Shown here one piece after another: positions 1 to 10,961 of a stretch of DNA of 64,000 bases. The DNA lies in NCBI GenBank assembly GCA_963971425.1, contig OZ020515.1, positions 5,906,291 through 5,970,290 on the forward strand. The letters are read 5' to 3'. Numbering within the stretch: the first letter of the stretch is position 1; each line of letters opens with the position of its first letter. This DNA comes from Bryoerythrophyllum caledonicum (Eukaryota; Streptophyta; Bryopsida; Pottiales; Pottiaceae). Under the pieces are notes generated by a model, which was not told where the DNA came from, searched no databases, and saw only the letters and a list, made by a program, of their open reading frames with translations. A program made the translations under genes and the position numbers.

Positions 1-289
1 TAAACTATGACCAAGTCTAATTTCCCGATTGAATTAGTGTAACCAAAGCTCTCATGTTGTTATCTTTGACATTACGAACATGGAATTCACAGTGAGTTGT
101 ACACAACGGGATATTTTTTACCCATTTTGAATGCATTTATATCGAGGTTCAAATTTGGACATTACCATTCTCACATTGCCAAAACTTGTAGTTACACGGC
201 GACCTTGTTGTCTCCCCCAAACCCCACCCCTACAGCAACGGCAGTTGCAAAGAGCAATTCAAAGGAGAAAAACGACGCCCATTCAGCGG
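1..289. other. Left-edge sequence without recognised feature
   Basis: No gene, RNA or repeat is seen here apart from the start of the adjoining AGTCCGC-rich array. Open frames that begin here continue into the satellite and are explained by it. Confidence 0.5.
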
Positions 290-590
290 ACAGGCCGCGG
301 GCAGTCCGCGGTCTCTGGGGGCCAGTCAGCGGGCAGTCCACTGCCAGTCCGCTGGCAATCCGCTGCCAGTCCGCGGGCAAGTCCGCGATCAGTCCGCGGG
401 CAATCGGTTGCCAGTCCGCGGGCTCTTCCAACCCAATCCGCGCCCCGTCCGCGGGCAGTCCGTGGGCTCTTCCAACCTAATCCGCGCCTCGTCTGCGTCC
501 AGTCCGCGCCCTGTCCGCGTCCAGTCCGCGCCCCGTCCGCTCCCAGTCCGCGGCCCGTCCGCTCCCCGACCGCGCGGTTCTCCAGGTTCC
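290..590. repeat. AGTCCGC-based GC-rich minisatellite, left array
   Basis: The sequence is an irregular tandem array whose core is CAGTCCGCGGG or close variants such as CCCGTCCGC, repeating about every 10-11 bp. All frames stay open across it on both strands because the short unit contains no stops, which produces overlapping Pro/Arg/Ser-rich frames that are not genes. The same core recurs in the right array at about 3110-3690, so the two arrays bracket the kinase-like gene. Confidence 0.85.
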
Positions 591-627
591 CAACCCTATC
601 CGCAATGTTCCCGACCCCTTGCAGCCT

Positions 628-637
628 ATATAAAGGC
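628..637 (+). promoter_or_regulatory. TATA box upstream of the kinase-like gene
   Basis: CCTATATAAAGGCGG occurs about 220 bp before the first ATG of the kinase-like gene. A leader would begin near 660. The tract ending TTACTTTACAG at about 854 just before GAATGG resembles a 3' splice site, so a 5'-UTR intron is possible. A 13-bp unit, TAAGTGACCGGTT, is duplicated in tandem at about 815-841. These are sequence matches only; no transcription evidence is available. Confidence 0.5.
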
Positions 638-855
638 GGATAGGCCATTGACGACCTCACTTTTTTCCCTCCATTTCCTTGCCCAATAGGAACCCGAGAC
701 CTTGTTGCGCGAGCACAATTGCACGGGTTTCGAGGGTATAGGAGTTGGGAAAGACGAATGCGGGGGTAACCCTTGTCATTTTTTTCTAGACTCACTCACT
801 TTCGCATTGCACTTTAAGTGACCGGTTTAAGTGACCGGTTAACTACTTTACAGGA

Positions 856-2808
856 ATGGCCGATAGCAGGGTGCATTATCAAGATGCAGACATGCAACTC
901 CACGAGGCTCATCAGGTGGAAATTCAATCAACCACTGCTGCAGCCGATCGTGTGAGTGGTGGTATGTTGGCGAGAGGACAAGGTCGTGGAAGTGGGCGAA
1001 GTGACGGGGGTCGCAGGCACGGTATGGAAGAACTGCACCAAGAATTTCATGCACTTGGACGAAATAATTCTCGTGGGTCGCAATCACATTCACGAGGCGC
1101 AGTAGGATCTCGAGGGGTTCCACGAGGATCAGCGCGGGGGACCACTGAAGGAGGGCGGTCATGAGGATCTCAAAGTTTGAGCGGATTTCGACACCCGGGA
1201 GCTTGCAGTTCAGGCGGATCGAGTGGTGAGCCCGCAGTAGGAGAGCCATCACTAAGGGCTGTTCGACATGATGAGGTACCATCTGCAACAAATTCGTTGG
1301 TTCCAAGCGAACCTTCAGTTGGAGCGGGACGAGGGCGGGGTAAACGACCTGCTTTTTCAGAGGACTCAGAGCCCTATAAGAAAAGAGCAAGGACAAGCCA
1401 TATGGATGCAATGAGCAAGGAATTTAAGTGCAGGGTTGTAGCAGATATATTATTTTGGATGATAGAGAAAGGTCTATCCAAGTTGGAGAAACGGTACTTG
1501 TGTAACGGCGCTACAGGACTAGAAGCTATGGAGGCAAGATTGATACTCATTATCCTAAATATTGCCAATGAAGTAAATTTTCGCGAAGATAAATTGAGAC
1601 ATTCAATGGATACATGGCCTAGCTTGTTTGCCAAACAAGCTATTCACAACCCCGTGAAGACTATTTGGGATGTCTATTACAAGGAAGATGTAAGCGAACA
1701 AGCAATGGAAGTGAAGTTATTGTTTGAGAGACTCAAAGAGGGGGTAGAAGCAATCAAGCCGAAAGGGAGAACTAACTTCGTTATTCCTTGGATTGATCAA
1801 GATTTCGTTGCGCGGGTTGCGAGTAGAGGTCGTGAAGGTGTAGTGTGGCTTCCAATGCATGCGGAGGTAAAGGCGTTGGATACTAGAAATTATGAAGGAG
1901 GCTTTGGAGTTGTCCGTCGTGTGAGTATTGACGGTGTAAGTTGCATTCCAGCACACATGGAGTTTGCGGGGAAAACAATGAAGGAGGATAGTCGTGAAAA
2001 AAATCGGGAGAAACGTTCAATTAAGGCGTTAGCATGTCCAGTGGACCATGCAGGGATTATCAAAATCCAGTACCTGGATAGAAGAACATACGAGTCGTAT
2101 ACTCTATGGTAGAACGGTGGCTCACTAGCATCTATTTGGAGGATCGATTCAAAATATGAGGAGGAACACGAAGATGATATTCTTAAAACAGCTGGAATCG
2201 ACCTTGAGGCTCGTATGGAACTATGCGTGTATCGTAAAAATCGGGCCTATTTAGCATGGGCACTACTGTGCATCATGGATGTGATACATTCCCAGCGCAT
2301 TTTGCACAACGACTTGAGCCCCAACAATGTTATGCTTCATTTTCCGCAAGAGAAAAAAGATGTAGTGTACATCCGGGTGTGTGATTGGGGAATGGCATCA
2401 TGGGACGGCGAAGACAAGATGTCAAACTACGGTCGACCCTCTAGTACAGAGCTCGGTGCTTTCCGAGCTAAGTATCGTGATGCTGCCCCCGAGCTATTCC
2501 ATGTATATGGGAAGCCCGGAACACCAACGTCACCGAGGAGAATGGGAATAAAGCATAAGCACAACCATAGATCTGAGGCGTATGCAGTGGGGTACTTGGC
2601 AAGGAGGATCTACAACCGCGATTGCTCTTCAAGCTTGTTCCAAAAGAACAAAGATCCGAGTTCATTGTCCAAGCGATTTGAGCAAGCCATGGACGAGTTG
2701 TTGAAACCCGATCCACTAGAGAGATCAACCGTCACGCATGTAGTAGACTTGTTGAAAGGACCGCCCTACAACCTAGCTACACCATGGGATTTCTTCCGCA
2801 ATGAGTAG
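856..2808 (+). pseudogene. Protein-kinase-like gene with RGG-rich N-terminus, two in-frame stops
   Basis: One reading frame runs the whole length (651 codons) and is interrupted only by TGA at 1162-1164 and TAG at 2110-2112. The N-terminal ~170 residues are low-complexity, rich in RG/GRG, with a basic KKRAR patch that could act in nuclear import or RNA binding. A diverged kinase domain follows: a glycine loop (EGGFGVV, about 1897-1917), a candidate ATP lysine in FAGKTMK (about 1963-1983), a hinge at the TAG stop (YTLW before it, NGGSLAS after), a catalytic loop HNDLSPNN in place of HRDLKPxN (about 2307-2330), DWG for DFG (about 2392) and APE (about 2487). The retained D and N suggest an ancestrally active kinase. 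TGA could come from CGA and TAG from TGG by single transitions. It may belong to a mobile multicopy unit, since AGTCCGC arrays lie on both sides. The family is not recognised beyond kinase-like. Confidence 0.75.
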
Positions 2809-3012
2809 TATATAGTATATTGTGATTTCATAGTCCTTAGATACTGTAGGGTATGTAGCATCTTCTCTATGTTGTGAAGTGTTGTCTAATTTGTATTCGG
2901 TTATTTGCAAGAAGAGAATGCCTTTTTGGACTTCCCTGTAATTTTGAATGAAGAACAACTTTGTACAAATTGTTTTGAATTGGTCTCCCAATCCGCCCTT
3001 TGTATCTTCAGA

Positions 3013-3018
3013 AATAAA
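3013..3018 (+). terminator. Possible poly(A) signal AATAAA
   Basis: AATAAA lies about 205 bp after the kinase-like stop codon, in AT-rich DNA just before the right AGTCCGC array. It is a plausible polyadenylation signal for that gene, but the hexamer is common by chance. Confidence 0.3.
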
Positions 3019-3109
3019 AATGGAATAACGTAATTAAAAAATATCCTAACTACCATATCCGCGCTCCCCCACTCCCAATCCGCGTTGCATTGGCGCTCCC
3101 ACACCTAGG

Positions 3110-3700
3110 CCGGTGCGAGTCCGCGATCAGTCCGCGGCAATGACCGCGATCAGTCCGCAGAAGTGTCCGCAGCCAGTCCGCGGCAGTGTCTGCGGCCAGT
3201 CCGCAGCAGCGTCAGCAGCAACGTCTGCAGCCAGTCCGCGGGTCCCCATCTAGTCCGCTGCGTATCCGCAGCCAGTCCGCGGGTCCACATCCAGTCCGCT
3301 ACGTATCCGCGGTAGTGTCCGCGATCAGTCCGCGGCAGCGTCCGCAGCCAGTCCGCGGGTTCCCATCCAGTCCGCTATGTATCCGCAGCCAGTCCGCGGG
3401 TCCACATCCAGTCCGCTACGTATCCGCGGCCAGTCCGCGGCAGTGTCCGCAGCCAGTCCGCGATGAGTCCGCAACAGCGTTTGCAGCCAGTTCGCGATCA
3501 GTCCGCAGCAGCATTTGCAGCCAGTCCGCGGATACATATCCAGTCCGCTGCGTATCCGCAGGTAGTCCGCGGGTCTGCACTCAGTCCGCGCGTCCAAGTT
3601 CAGTCCGCTGCGTATCCGCAGCCAGTCCGCGGCAGTGTCCGCACGCAGTCCGCGGCATGTCCGCGGACGGTCATCGCATGTCCGCGTGCAGTCCACTTCT
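3110..3700. repeat. AGTCCGC-based minisatellite, right array with higher-order units
   Basis: The CAGTCCGC core repeats here in higher-order units of roughly 50-60 bp, such as blocks reading CAGTCCGCGGGTCCACATC followed by CAGTCCGCTACGTATCCG. Several units are near-identical at about 3225-3420 and 3520-3640. Orientation is the same as in the left array at 290-590. Open frames across it are by-products of the repeat. Confidence 0.85.
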
Positions 3701-5150
3701 AAACTGCTCCCTCTGAAAAACCCCCCAACTTAATTGATTTTCACTCAAAGATTAATACAACACAGCAAAGGGTGAAAGTGGTGAGAGACACGTAGGATGT
3801 CAATGCCACATAGGATGGCCACGTCGACGCCGAGGTAACATACGTACCATACATAGGGTTAAAGTTCAGCTTTGACCCTAGGTTGACTCTATTGTGTCGT
3901 GACGAGAGGGTCCGTCACGACAGGTCACGTCATGACGGCACGTCACTGTCACAATGTCACGATAGACAACCCTGATTTTCTACTTATTTATTACTTGAGA
4001 AAGATCATCACTAAGATATGAGTGTATTCCTAGTGATTTAGTAACACTTAAAACCCTCAAAATGTTGTGTTTAGGGTGTTTTTGAGCAATGTTTTAGTGC
4101 TGAAATTTTGTTGCAAAACCTCAAGTGTGCTTAGCTAAGCGGATGAAATCCATTGGATAAGGGTGAGAATGAGTGGCGGATGTCAACTCTAAACCAATCC
4201 AAGTGGATGATAGTCCGTTGACCTTAGCCTTCATCCACACTCTCTGTGAGGATCTCATATCCGCTTTCACAGGAGAGAGACGACGCGTCTATGCAGTGGT
4301 GGTTTCTGGGGGCCTGCATGGTTCGACGTTGGAAGCCGCGGCGTCTGTGCATGCTGGGAGTTTGCGACGTGAGCTGGGCAGTGGTGCTTCAAGGTTTAGG
4401 GGGGCTGTTGATGCGAGGAGGAGACTCGATCTCCATGGTTGTGCGAGAGGAAGGTGCACCTACAAGCAACTGGTAGCGTGGTGTTCGTGTGCAGGCTCAA
4501 GGCTGAAGCGCTAATGCAGCCACACCAAGGTGCTTAACTTCAGAGTTCTCGAAGGATCTGGTGTGGTAGCCTTGGAAACAACGTCGTGCATGGCCAAGTC
4601 AAGCGGATCAGTGTGCAAGGCACGGGCCTGCAGCTGGTGACGCTAGAGCTCGGAGCGCGAGGCGGGGAAATTGTGGGTGCGCGACGTGCCACCCGAGCTT
4701 CATGATGTGGTGCTCGTTCACGAACCAGGTGATCGCGCAGCTGGAGCTGTGGAACGAGAGAAAGTGAGAGCTAGGGAGGAGTCGTGGCACTAGTTTTTTT
4801 GGTTGTGGGCGGGGCTGTTTTTGGTGGGTGCTGGACAGCAGCACGGTGCGGGGATTAACTTGAAGGCCCTGCGGATTCCAGTGGGTCCTTAGGCAAATCG
4901 TCGGTGCGCGTTTCTTGGAGAATCCGTTCTTGGGGCTTTCGTGCAATTTGAGGCGGAGGGCATTCCTCGGCGACACCGTGTGGCCGTGAGGTTTTACTAC
5001 CGCATTTCATTATAGTGTTTGCCTGCAAAGGAGACTAGTGCATCAGGGTTTGCGGGTCTCAAGTGTCAACAGACCGAACCTCGCCAGAAGTTATAGGAAG
5101 GTAAGTTCGGAGGTGTGTGTACAGACGCGGTGTGCATACAGACAGACAGG
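3701..5150. other. Spacer with a short perfect hairpin; no supported gene
   Basis: A perfect 10-bp inverted repeat, TGTCGTGACG at 3895-3904 and CGTCACGACA at 3913-3922, with an 8-base loop, sits among several CGTCA/TGACG motifs. A 113-codon frame at 4173-4514 and a minus-strand frame at 4608-4976 have no recognisable domain. Nothing else is seen. Confidence 0.4.
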
Positions 5151-5335
5151 CGCAGACAGGTTCCACTTCGACGCAGACAGGTTGCACTTCGGCTATATCT
5201 ACCCGGCCACTGTTACTGACACCCGGCTCCTACACTGGTCACTCATACCCGTATGCTAATGATACCTTGGTGTTTGTATTGAAACCCGGTTCTGTTATCT
5301 ATATCCGTGTCACAGTTGATATCCGGGTCACAGTT

Positions 5336-5570
5336 GGTACCCGGGGCAGGGTGTATACCCGGGTAGGGTGTATACCCGGGGCAGGGTGTATACCCGAGGC
5401 AGGGTGTATACCCGGGGCAGGGTGTATATCCGGGGCAGGGTGTATACCCGGGGCAGGGTGTATACCCGGGGCAGGGTGTATACCCGGGGCAGGGTGTATA
5501 CCCGGGGCAGGGTGTATACCGGGGGCATGGTGTATACCCGGGGCAGGGTGTATACCCGGGGCATGGTTGA
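5336..5570. repeat. 18-bp tandem array, unit GTATACCCGGGGCAGGGT
   Basis: About 13 head-to-tail copies of an 18-bp unit with few substitutions (GGGTAGGG, GAGGCAGG, ATATCCGG and GGCATGGT variants). Since 18 is divisible by three, several frames on both strands stay open and would encode hexapeptide repeats such as GYTPCP. No start context or domain suggests a real protein. It lies roughly 650 bp upstream of the retroelement coding region and may be in its LTR or leader. Confidence 0.9.
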
Positions 5571-6216
5571 TATCCTGGACAATTGGTGATACTCGGGTTT
5601 GATATGTGATACCCGCCTACGTATGATACCCGGCTGACTCCCTGATACCCGGATTGCATTTTATACAGGTCTATGCAATTGAAACCCTCACTTGCCATAT
5701 ACTCGGTATGAGAGTTGAGATCGACTTGTGAGGTTTGAGACCCGATGTTATAGTTGATACCCGGCTGTGACTGCAATACCCGACCGGTACTGTGATACCC
5801 TTATCTGACTCCGATAACCGGCCCCTTGGTTGTTGACCGGCTGTGGGGTTGATGACCTGCAGTTGGGTTGACAACCGGCAGTCGGGTTGATGACCGGCTG
5901 TGGGGGTTGGTAACCGAGCTTGGGCCTGATAACTAGTAGCAGGAAACATTTGCCTGGTTGCAGAGACACAGGTTTACGGTGTAAGCTCTGACTTGTGCAC
6001 GACATCCGCACTGGAATTGTATGTGTGGTTGTCGTACTCGTATGAGGTCAAGAAGGGCTTGCATGTGAGAGCACCTGAGGATCAAGGTTGATTATGAGGA
6101 GGTTGAGAGGTGACTCATGCTCATTGGGCCTGGTGGGAGGTAAAGTCGAAGCGTGTAGGGATTTTATTAACATGGTTTGAATATTTTAAGGATATTGGGG
6201 ATTCCAGTGATGGACC
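5571..6216. repeat. Diverged GATACCCGG-type repeats before the retroelement
   Basis: Degenerate derivatives of the neighbouring array (TGATACCCGG, GTTGATGACCGGC, TTGACAACCGGC) recur every 15-25 bp to about 5930. They look like an old extension of the 18-bp array. By position this could be the 5' LTR or leader of the Ty3 element, but I could not match it by eye to sequence after 14097, and no tRNA primer-binding site was found. Confidence 0.55.
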
Positions 6217-8741
6217 ATGGAGGGAAGAGGTAAGGCTAAGAAACCCGAGAGGACTAGTGGGCCGAAGGTGGAAATTGATGGCGAGGTGTTGGACACCTTG
6301 ATCACGTGTTTGCAGAGCATACATGTGACAGACTCCCCTTCCATAGCAAGTAGTAGCCACGGGAACTTTGAGCTTTCACCCATAGCCAAATCTCGCACGG
6401 GACCCCAGAATTTACGTAAACCAGGCACGAAGGTGTTGAGTGCGGAATCCGTAAAGTACTGGACTTCACTAGGTGGGGTCCAGAAGATCCGCTCACTTCG
6501 GGTGAAGGAGGGAATTTCAGCACCGCTGTGCCGTGCTCGTGGGCAAGTGGGCGTCGGAGACTTAGTGATTGGAGGTAAGGCCGTGGTTCTACGAAATTCT
6601 GGATCCAGATATAGTGTAGAGGTCGAGGACTTCTCTTCAGGAATCGAGTTACCCACCTTCTCCCTCATTTTCACCGAGTTCGAGAGCGAAGGATTTTTAT
6701 TCCACACTACCTGGCAGTAGGAGGTTAATACGTGGCAGTAGGAGGTTAATACGTGGCAAGAGCGTGCCTCGAGTGTGTGGGATACTCTTACGTTAGAGTT
6801 ATTGGACTGGGAAGTCACACCTACGATCTATGCTCCCGAGATGAGAGGAACCCATGAGGCCTGGCGGTTGTTCGAGTAGATTGCGAAACTAGCAATCTGG
6901 AGAACTGGAAGGGTCCCGGGTTTACACGTAGAAACACCCCCTTCTCAGTAGATGCTAGTGAGAGAGTGTTGACAGAAAATCGTGGTAAACCAGAAGAGGC
7001 AGAGGGGAGTGCTTTGCCACTGGTAGAAGAGGAGGAATTTCTTGAAAGCCCACAGGTGAGTGTTCAGGTTCCAGTCTTACCCATAAAGCCTTACCAATCA
7101 TATTTTGATTGGGAGGAAATGGCTTCACCATATGGAGGAGGGGAAAGAGGGGTACGAAGATTTTCAGGTGCCACGGGCACCATCGAAGTCGATGACTTCA
7201 AGAGGGAGTTCACAATGTGGTGTGACCTCCAGAAGTCACGTAACCCCAACTTCAATCCGTATATGGTGTGGAGAGCCTTGTTTGGGTGTCTGGAGGGAGC
7301 GCCACTGGCGGACTACGGAGAGTTCGAGGCAGTTCATTTCACCGAAATCATGGCCTGAAAGGACCTCTACGCACCGAACTACGTGGACGTGTTCGGTGGA
7401 GCACCGAGGGTGACACCCCTACTCTTGTCCAAGGGAAAAATGGAGGAAGGCACGAGCTCAACGGAGGATGTGGAGCAGCCAGAGGTACTGGTAAATCATC
7501 CACCCCCATTCAATCCCACCGTGGGATTTTTCGTGCAACTCCATAGAGATTACCAAGGACAGAGGGCGGATAAGATGAAGGCCCTTCGTTCCTTCACACG
7601 TGGAGGTGACGAGTCTCTAAGAGAGACTCATGCGAGATTAAGGAGACTAATCTCAGCCACTCACGGAGTTACAGAACAACAGGCAGTGCAACATTGGTAC
7701 AGTATCCTGGATAAGGAGTTGAAGACCTTGGTTCGCAATGAGGCGTTGCGATTGGGAGTACCTACGACACTACGGTTTGTTTTTGAGACTTCGGAGCGGA
7801 TTGGAATAAACTTATTGGAAGAGAAGGCTGCCATGGGTTTTTTCAAACGTGAAGAGAAGGCCCCAGAGAAGGTTAAGGTGGCCTAGGTGGCCATTCCTTC
7901 GTATACTGCAGAGTCTGGTGCCTTGTGCTTCAAATGTGGGAAGCCAGGACATCAGAAGAAGGATTGTAAGGAAGGCAAGACTTCCACACCTCAGACTGGA
8001 GGTTTTTGCTCAGGTTGTGGTGCCAAAGGGCATGCAGAGGCCAGCTGTTGGAAGCTCCATCCAGAGTTGAAGCCCACGGGGAGCAAGGGAGCTAAAGGAG
8101 GCAAGGACAAGGAGTCCAAGACCACTGGGGGGGAGAAGAAGAGCTGGAAGGCCAAATTCGCCGAGTTGGAGGCCAAGATGGAAGCTATGAGTGCTAGTAC
8201 CAATGTGGTAGGTAGCAAGCCTCAAGTTACTCCCAGTTTTCATACTGGGGGCGGTTTTAGCTCAATGGATGATGAATTTGGAGATTTTATGTTGAGTGGC
8301 ATGGCACTTGCCATCAAGGATGGCACATAGGAGGCCTATGCTCTCAGACAAAGTCATACTCCAAGTTCCAAGGAGGTTCCACGAGGAGCTGCTCCAACCC
8401 TGGATCCATACCATGGAAAGGATAATCGACAAGTCAGGTTGCCTCAATCCTTCACGTTAGAAGAGATGGTATCCACGTCGTCCATGGTTCCTCCACCACG
8501 ACCAGTGGCGACACCTACACGAGCCTTACCACGAGCTGGAGGACTCATAGGAGGTTCTGGAGCACTTATGGAGGCAACTACTTCCGTGTGGGAAGCCTCG
8601 TTATTTTCTGCTAAGGTGTTGTCACAGGATGGCTTCAGTGTGGCAGAGGTTTTCAAAAGTGTAGCCTCAATGTGTGAGTTGGATAACTCCACGGGGGTTG
8701 ATGTGTTGAAGACAGAGATAATCCAGGCAGAGGAGAGCTAG
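6217..8741 (+). pseudogene. Degenerate gag region with two CCHC zinc knuckles
   Basis: The N-terminal frame begins at ATG 6217 (basic start, KAKKPER) and runs through stops at 6718, 6739, 6877 and 6949 before shifting frame near 6955 into the frame that continues to the protease. A 21-bp unit containing one of the stops is duplicated in tandem at about 6713-6754. The capsid-like stretch at about 7530-7880 is helical and charged, as in Ty3 gag proteins. Two nucleocapsid-type knuckles of spacing CX2CX4HX4C follow: CFKCGKPGHQKKDC at about 7927-7968 and CSGCGAKGHAEASC at about 8008-8049. They would bind the RNA genome. Stops at 7356, 7884, 8328 and 8739 are in frame between clearly collinear segments. 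Confidence 0.8.
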
Positions 8742-8750
8742 AGTGACAAT

Positions 8751-9620
8751 GTGGAGGGGCTGCTTTCAGCAGCCATGCGTGTGAAGACAATGGCCGCTAG
8801 ACCTGCGATTGAGAGATCATCCATTACCCCTGGTGTGGTAGTGGTTGATAATTCCCGAGGTATTTTCCAACTCGTTGGGCCTAAGGGGAAGATATTTGTA
8901 CCTCGACGTGTGCTTCTGGATTCGGGAGCTCTACCTTTGATGCTGGGAGCGTCTGCTATGGAAGGGTTGGGATTAACTAGGGATATTTTGGAGAAGTGTC
9001 CCTGGACCATTAGCACATCCATGGGGGGTACAGAGCACGCGACAGGGATCACAAGGGCTGAGTTGGTGTTACAACTCAACCAAAGTGATGTGGCATATGC
9101 CAGTTCTATGAAGGTGAAGGCGATCGTTATGGAGGCCAAGTCATATGATGTCTTGGTGGGCTCGGCGGTGCTATACCCTATGGGATTCACCTTGGATTTC
9201 TGGGAGGAGTCAGCAAGCTATAGACCAGGATGGCAAGCAAGAGATGGGCGGAAGGCTCAGCTGCCAGCTCGATTTGTTCGAGTTCTTACTGGTAACTTTG
9301 CTGACGTTTTTGCCTTCTCTGGAGGTATGAATATGAAACCTTCATGGTTTCAGTCAGGTTTTGAGGATCCTTCTATGGTTGACCACATTTCAGAGACGGT
9401 GGATGCCTACATGGGCAACACGAGTGGTGGAGAGGAAGAAGGATATAGACCTGGGATTGAGGCGGCATGGAGTAACACCACTCAGTTGAGGAAGGCCGCG
9501 GAGTTAGTAGTGGAAGAAGCATGGCAACAATCATTGCTACCACAGACGCAACAGGAGACTGGAATTGATCAAGACATGGGGCCTCCGTTAGACACTGCTA
9601 CCATCCATTGGAAGGCACCA
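8751..9620 (+). pseudogene. Retroviral-type aspartic protease and linker
   Basis: The retropepsin active-site signature appears as LLDSGALP at about 8908-8931, with DSG in place of DTG, followed by a hydrophobic strand and the GLGLTRDIL segment expected of a gypsy protease. The enzyme would cleave the polyprotein as a dimer. The domain is open in this stretch and lies in the same frame as upstream gag (separated by the TAG at 8739) and the downstream methyltransferase. The ~130 residues between protease and methyltransferase (about 9230-9620) are acidic and unrecognised. Confidence 0.7.
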
Positions 9621-10958
9621 ATGGATGGTATCGTATTATTGGAGCTCTTTGGAGGAATTGGCACAGGCTTGGCAGTTGTTTTACAAGCCGGGATCAAGGT
9701 TAAGCGCTACATTTACGTGGATGTGGATGAAGCAGCAAGACATGTGGCCAAACGTCACACACGGAGACTGAGGACTCAATTTCCAAAATTGTTGGCCACT
9801 AGTGCCATCACAACCTCTTTCTCTACTCTTGTGGGTAATATTTCTCTGTTGACAGATGATGACATTCACCGTGTGGGTCCTGTGGACCTTGTCATTGCAT
9901 GATGGCCTTGCCAAGGCATGTCTATGGCAGGAAATCAGAATGGGTTAAAGGATTCCCGTTCTTCCAGGTTTTTTGACATGATTCGAGTGATTCGATTACT
10001 TCAGACTTCTCAAAGGCAACCGCCTGGTTATATAGTGGAGAACGTGCCCGTGGTGAGCAGTTCGAGGTCCAGGACACTCGAGAGTATGCATAGGATCCAT
10101 CTGACTCTGGGATTGCCAGTGTTAATTGATGCGGCTGTAGTAGGGTCCAGAGCACATAGACCACGCTTGTGGTGGACAAACCTGGCACCAGCAGAATTGC
10201 TACGGTTCGCGGTGGATCGTATTAAACGCCCAGATGTGTATATGAGTGACATTCTGGATCCTCACAGGACACCACGGTGCGTATATCACGATGACCAGGC
10301 ACCATTAGCGGTAGTTAACCGCAAGGGGGAACCACGTAGGGCCTTGCCCACGTTGGTTAGTTTTGCAAGGTCTTATGCTTTCAAAAATAATGGACCTGGA
10401 CTTGTTTGGGATTCAGTGTCTCAGGAGATGGTAGAGCCCAATACAGATGAGAGAGAGAGAGCCATGGGATTTCCCACTGGCACCACCGACGTGCCTGGGA
10501 TTTCAGAACTACAGAGACGATTTTTACTTGGTCAGGCCATGGACTTAAATTGCTTGACTTGGATTGTTTCACTAGTGGTTGCCGAACAGAAGCGGTTAGC
10601 TTCTAGCTTGACTAGTTACATGGGTTATTATGAGTTGCGGGCGGCAGGAGAACCACTTGCCTCTGTCAGGGTGACAAGCAAGGTGGTTGGGGGCGATAAG
10701 GCCTCTGCACCTCATCCATGGAACATGTGGGATAACGCAAATATTTTTGCGACCACCAAGGCATCAGATCTTCACTATGGAGGGGAGAACTGGAGTGAAG
10801 GGAACAGATTGGCTCACCAGAGGATGGATTTGGAGGATGTTGTGGAGAAGATCTTCTTGGAAGAACACACAGCTCTTCACATGGAAGAAATTGACAAATT
10901 GGGTCAATTGGAAGGACTTGGGAGTGTTATTGAGGAGGAAGGAGGGGAGTCTCCTTCA
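9621..10958 (+). pseudogene. DNMT3-like cytosine-5 DNA methyltransferase domain in the retroelement
   Basis: The cytosine-C5 methyltransferase motifs occur in order. Motif I is LELFGGIGTGL (about 9639-9671), the S-adenosylmethionine site. Motif IV is WPCQGMS (about 9903-9923), with the catalytic cysteine in PCQ. Motif VI is ENV (10038-10046). Motif VIII is the arginine-rich RAHRPRL (about 10150-10170). Motifs IX-X read MGFPTGTTDV then LLGQAMDL (about 10464-10550). The GFPxxxTDV segment and the spacing resemble DNMT3/DRM-type de novo enzymes more than DNMT1, although PCQ rather than PCN is unlike animal DNMT3. TGA at 9900-9902 falls two codons before the catalytic PC, so this copy cannot make the enzyme without readthrough. 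About 110 extra residues of unknown role follow to the TAG at 10959. If active in other copies, it could methylate the element or host DNA de novo. Confidence 0.85.
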
Positions 10959-10961
10959 TAG

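Noticed and set aside
97..795. Several overlapping Pro/Arg/Ser-rich frames on both strands
   Set aside because: They are open only because the AGTCCGC array lacks stops; no domain or start context.
5336..5570. CRISPR-like array
   Set aside because: Units are contiguous with no unique spacers, and the genome is eukaryotic.
5117..5776. Hexapeptide-repeat proteins from the 18-bp array
   Set aside because: Equal openness on both strands in several frames is a repeat artefact.
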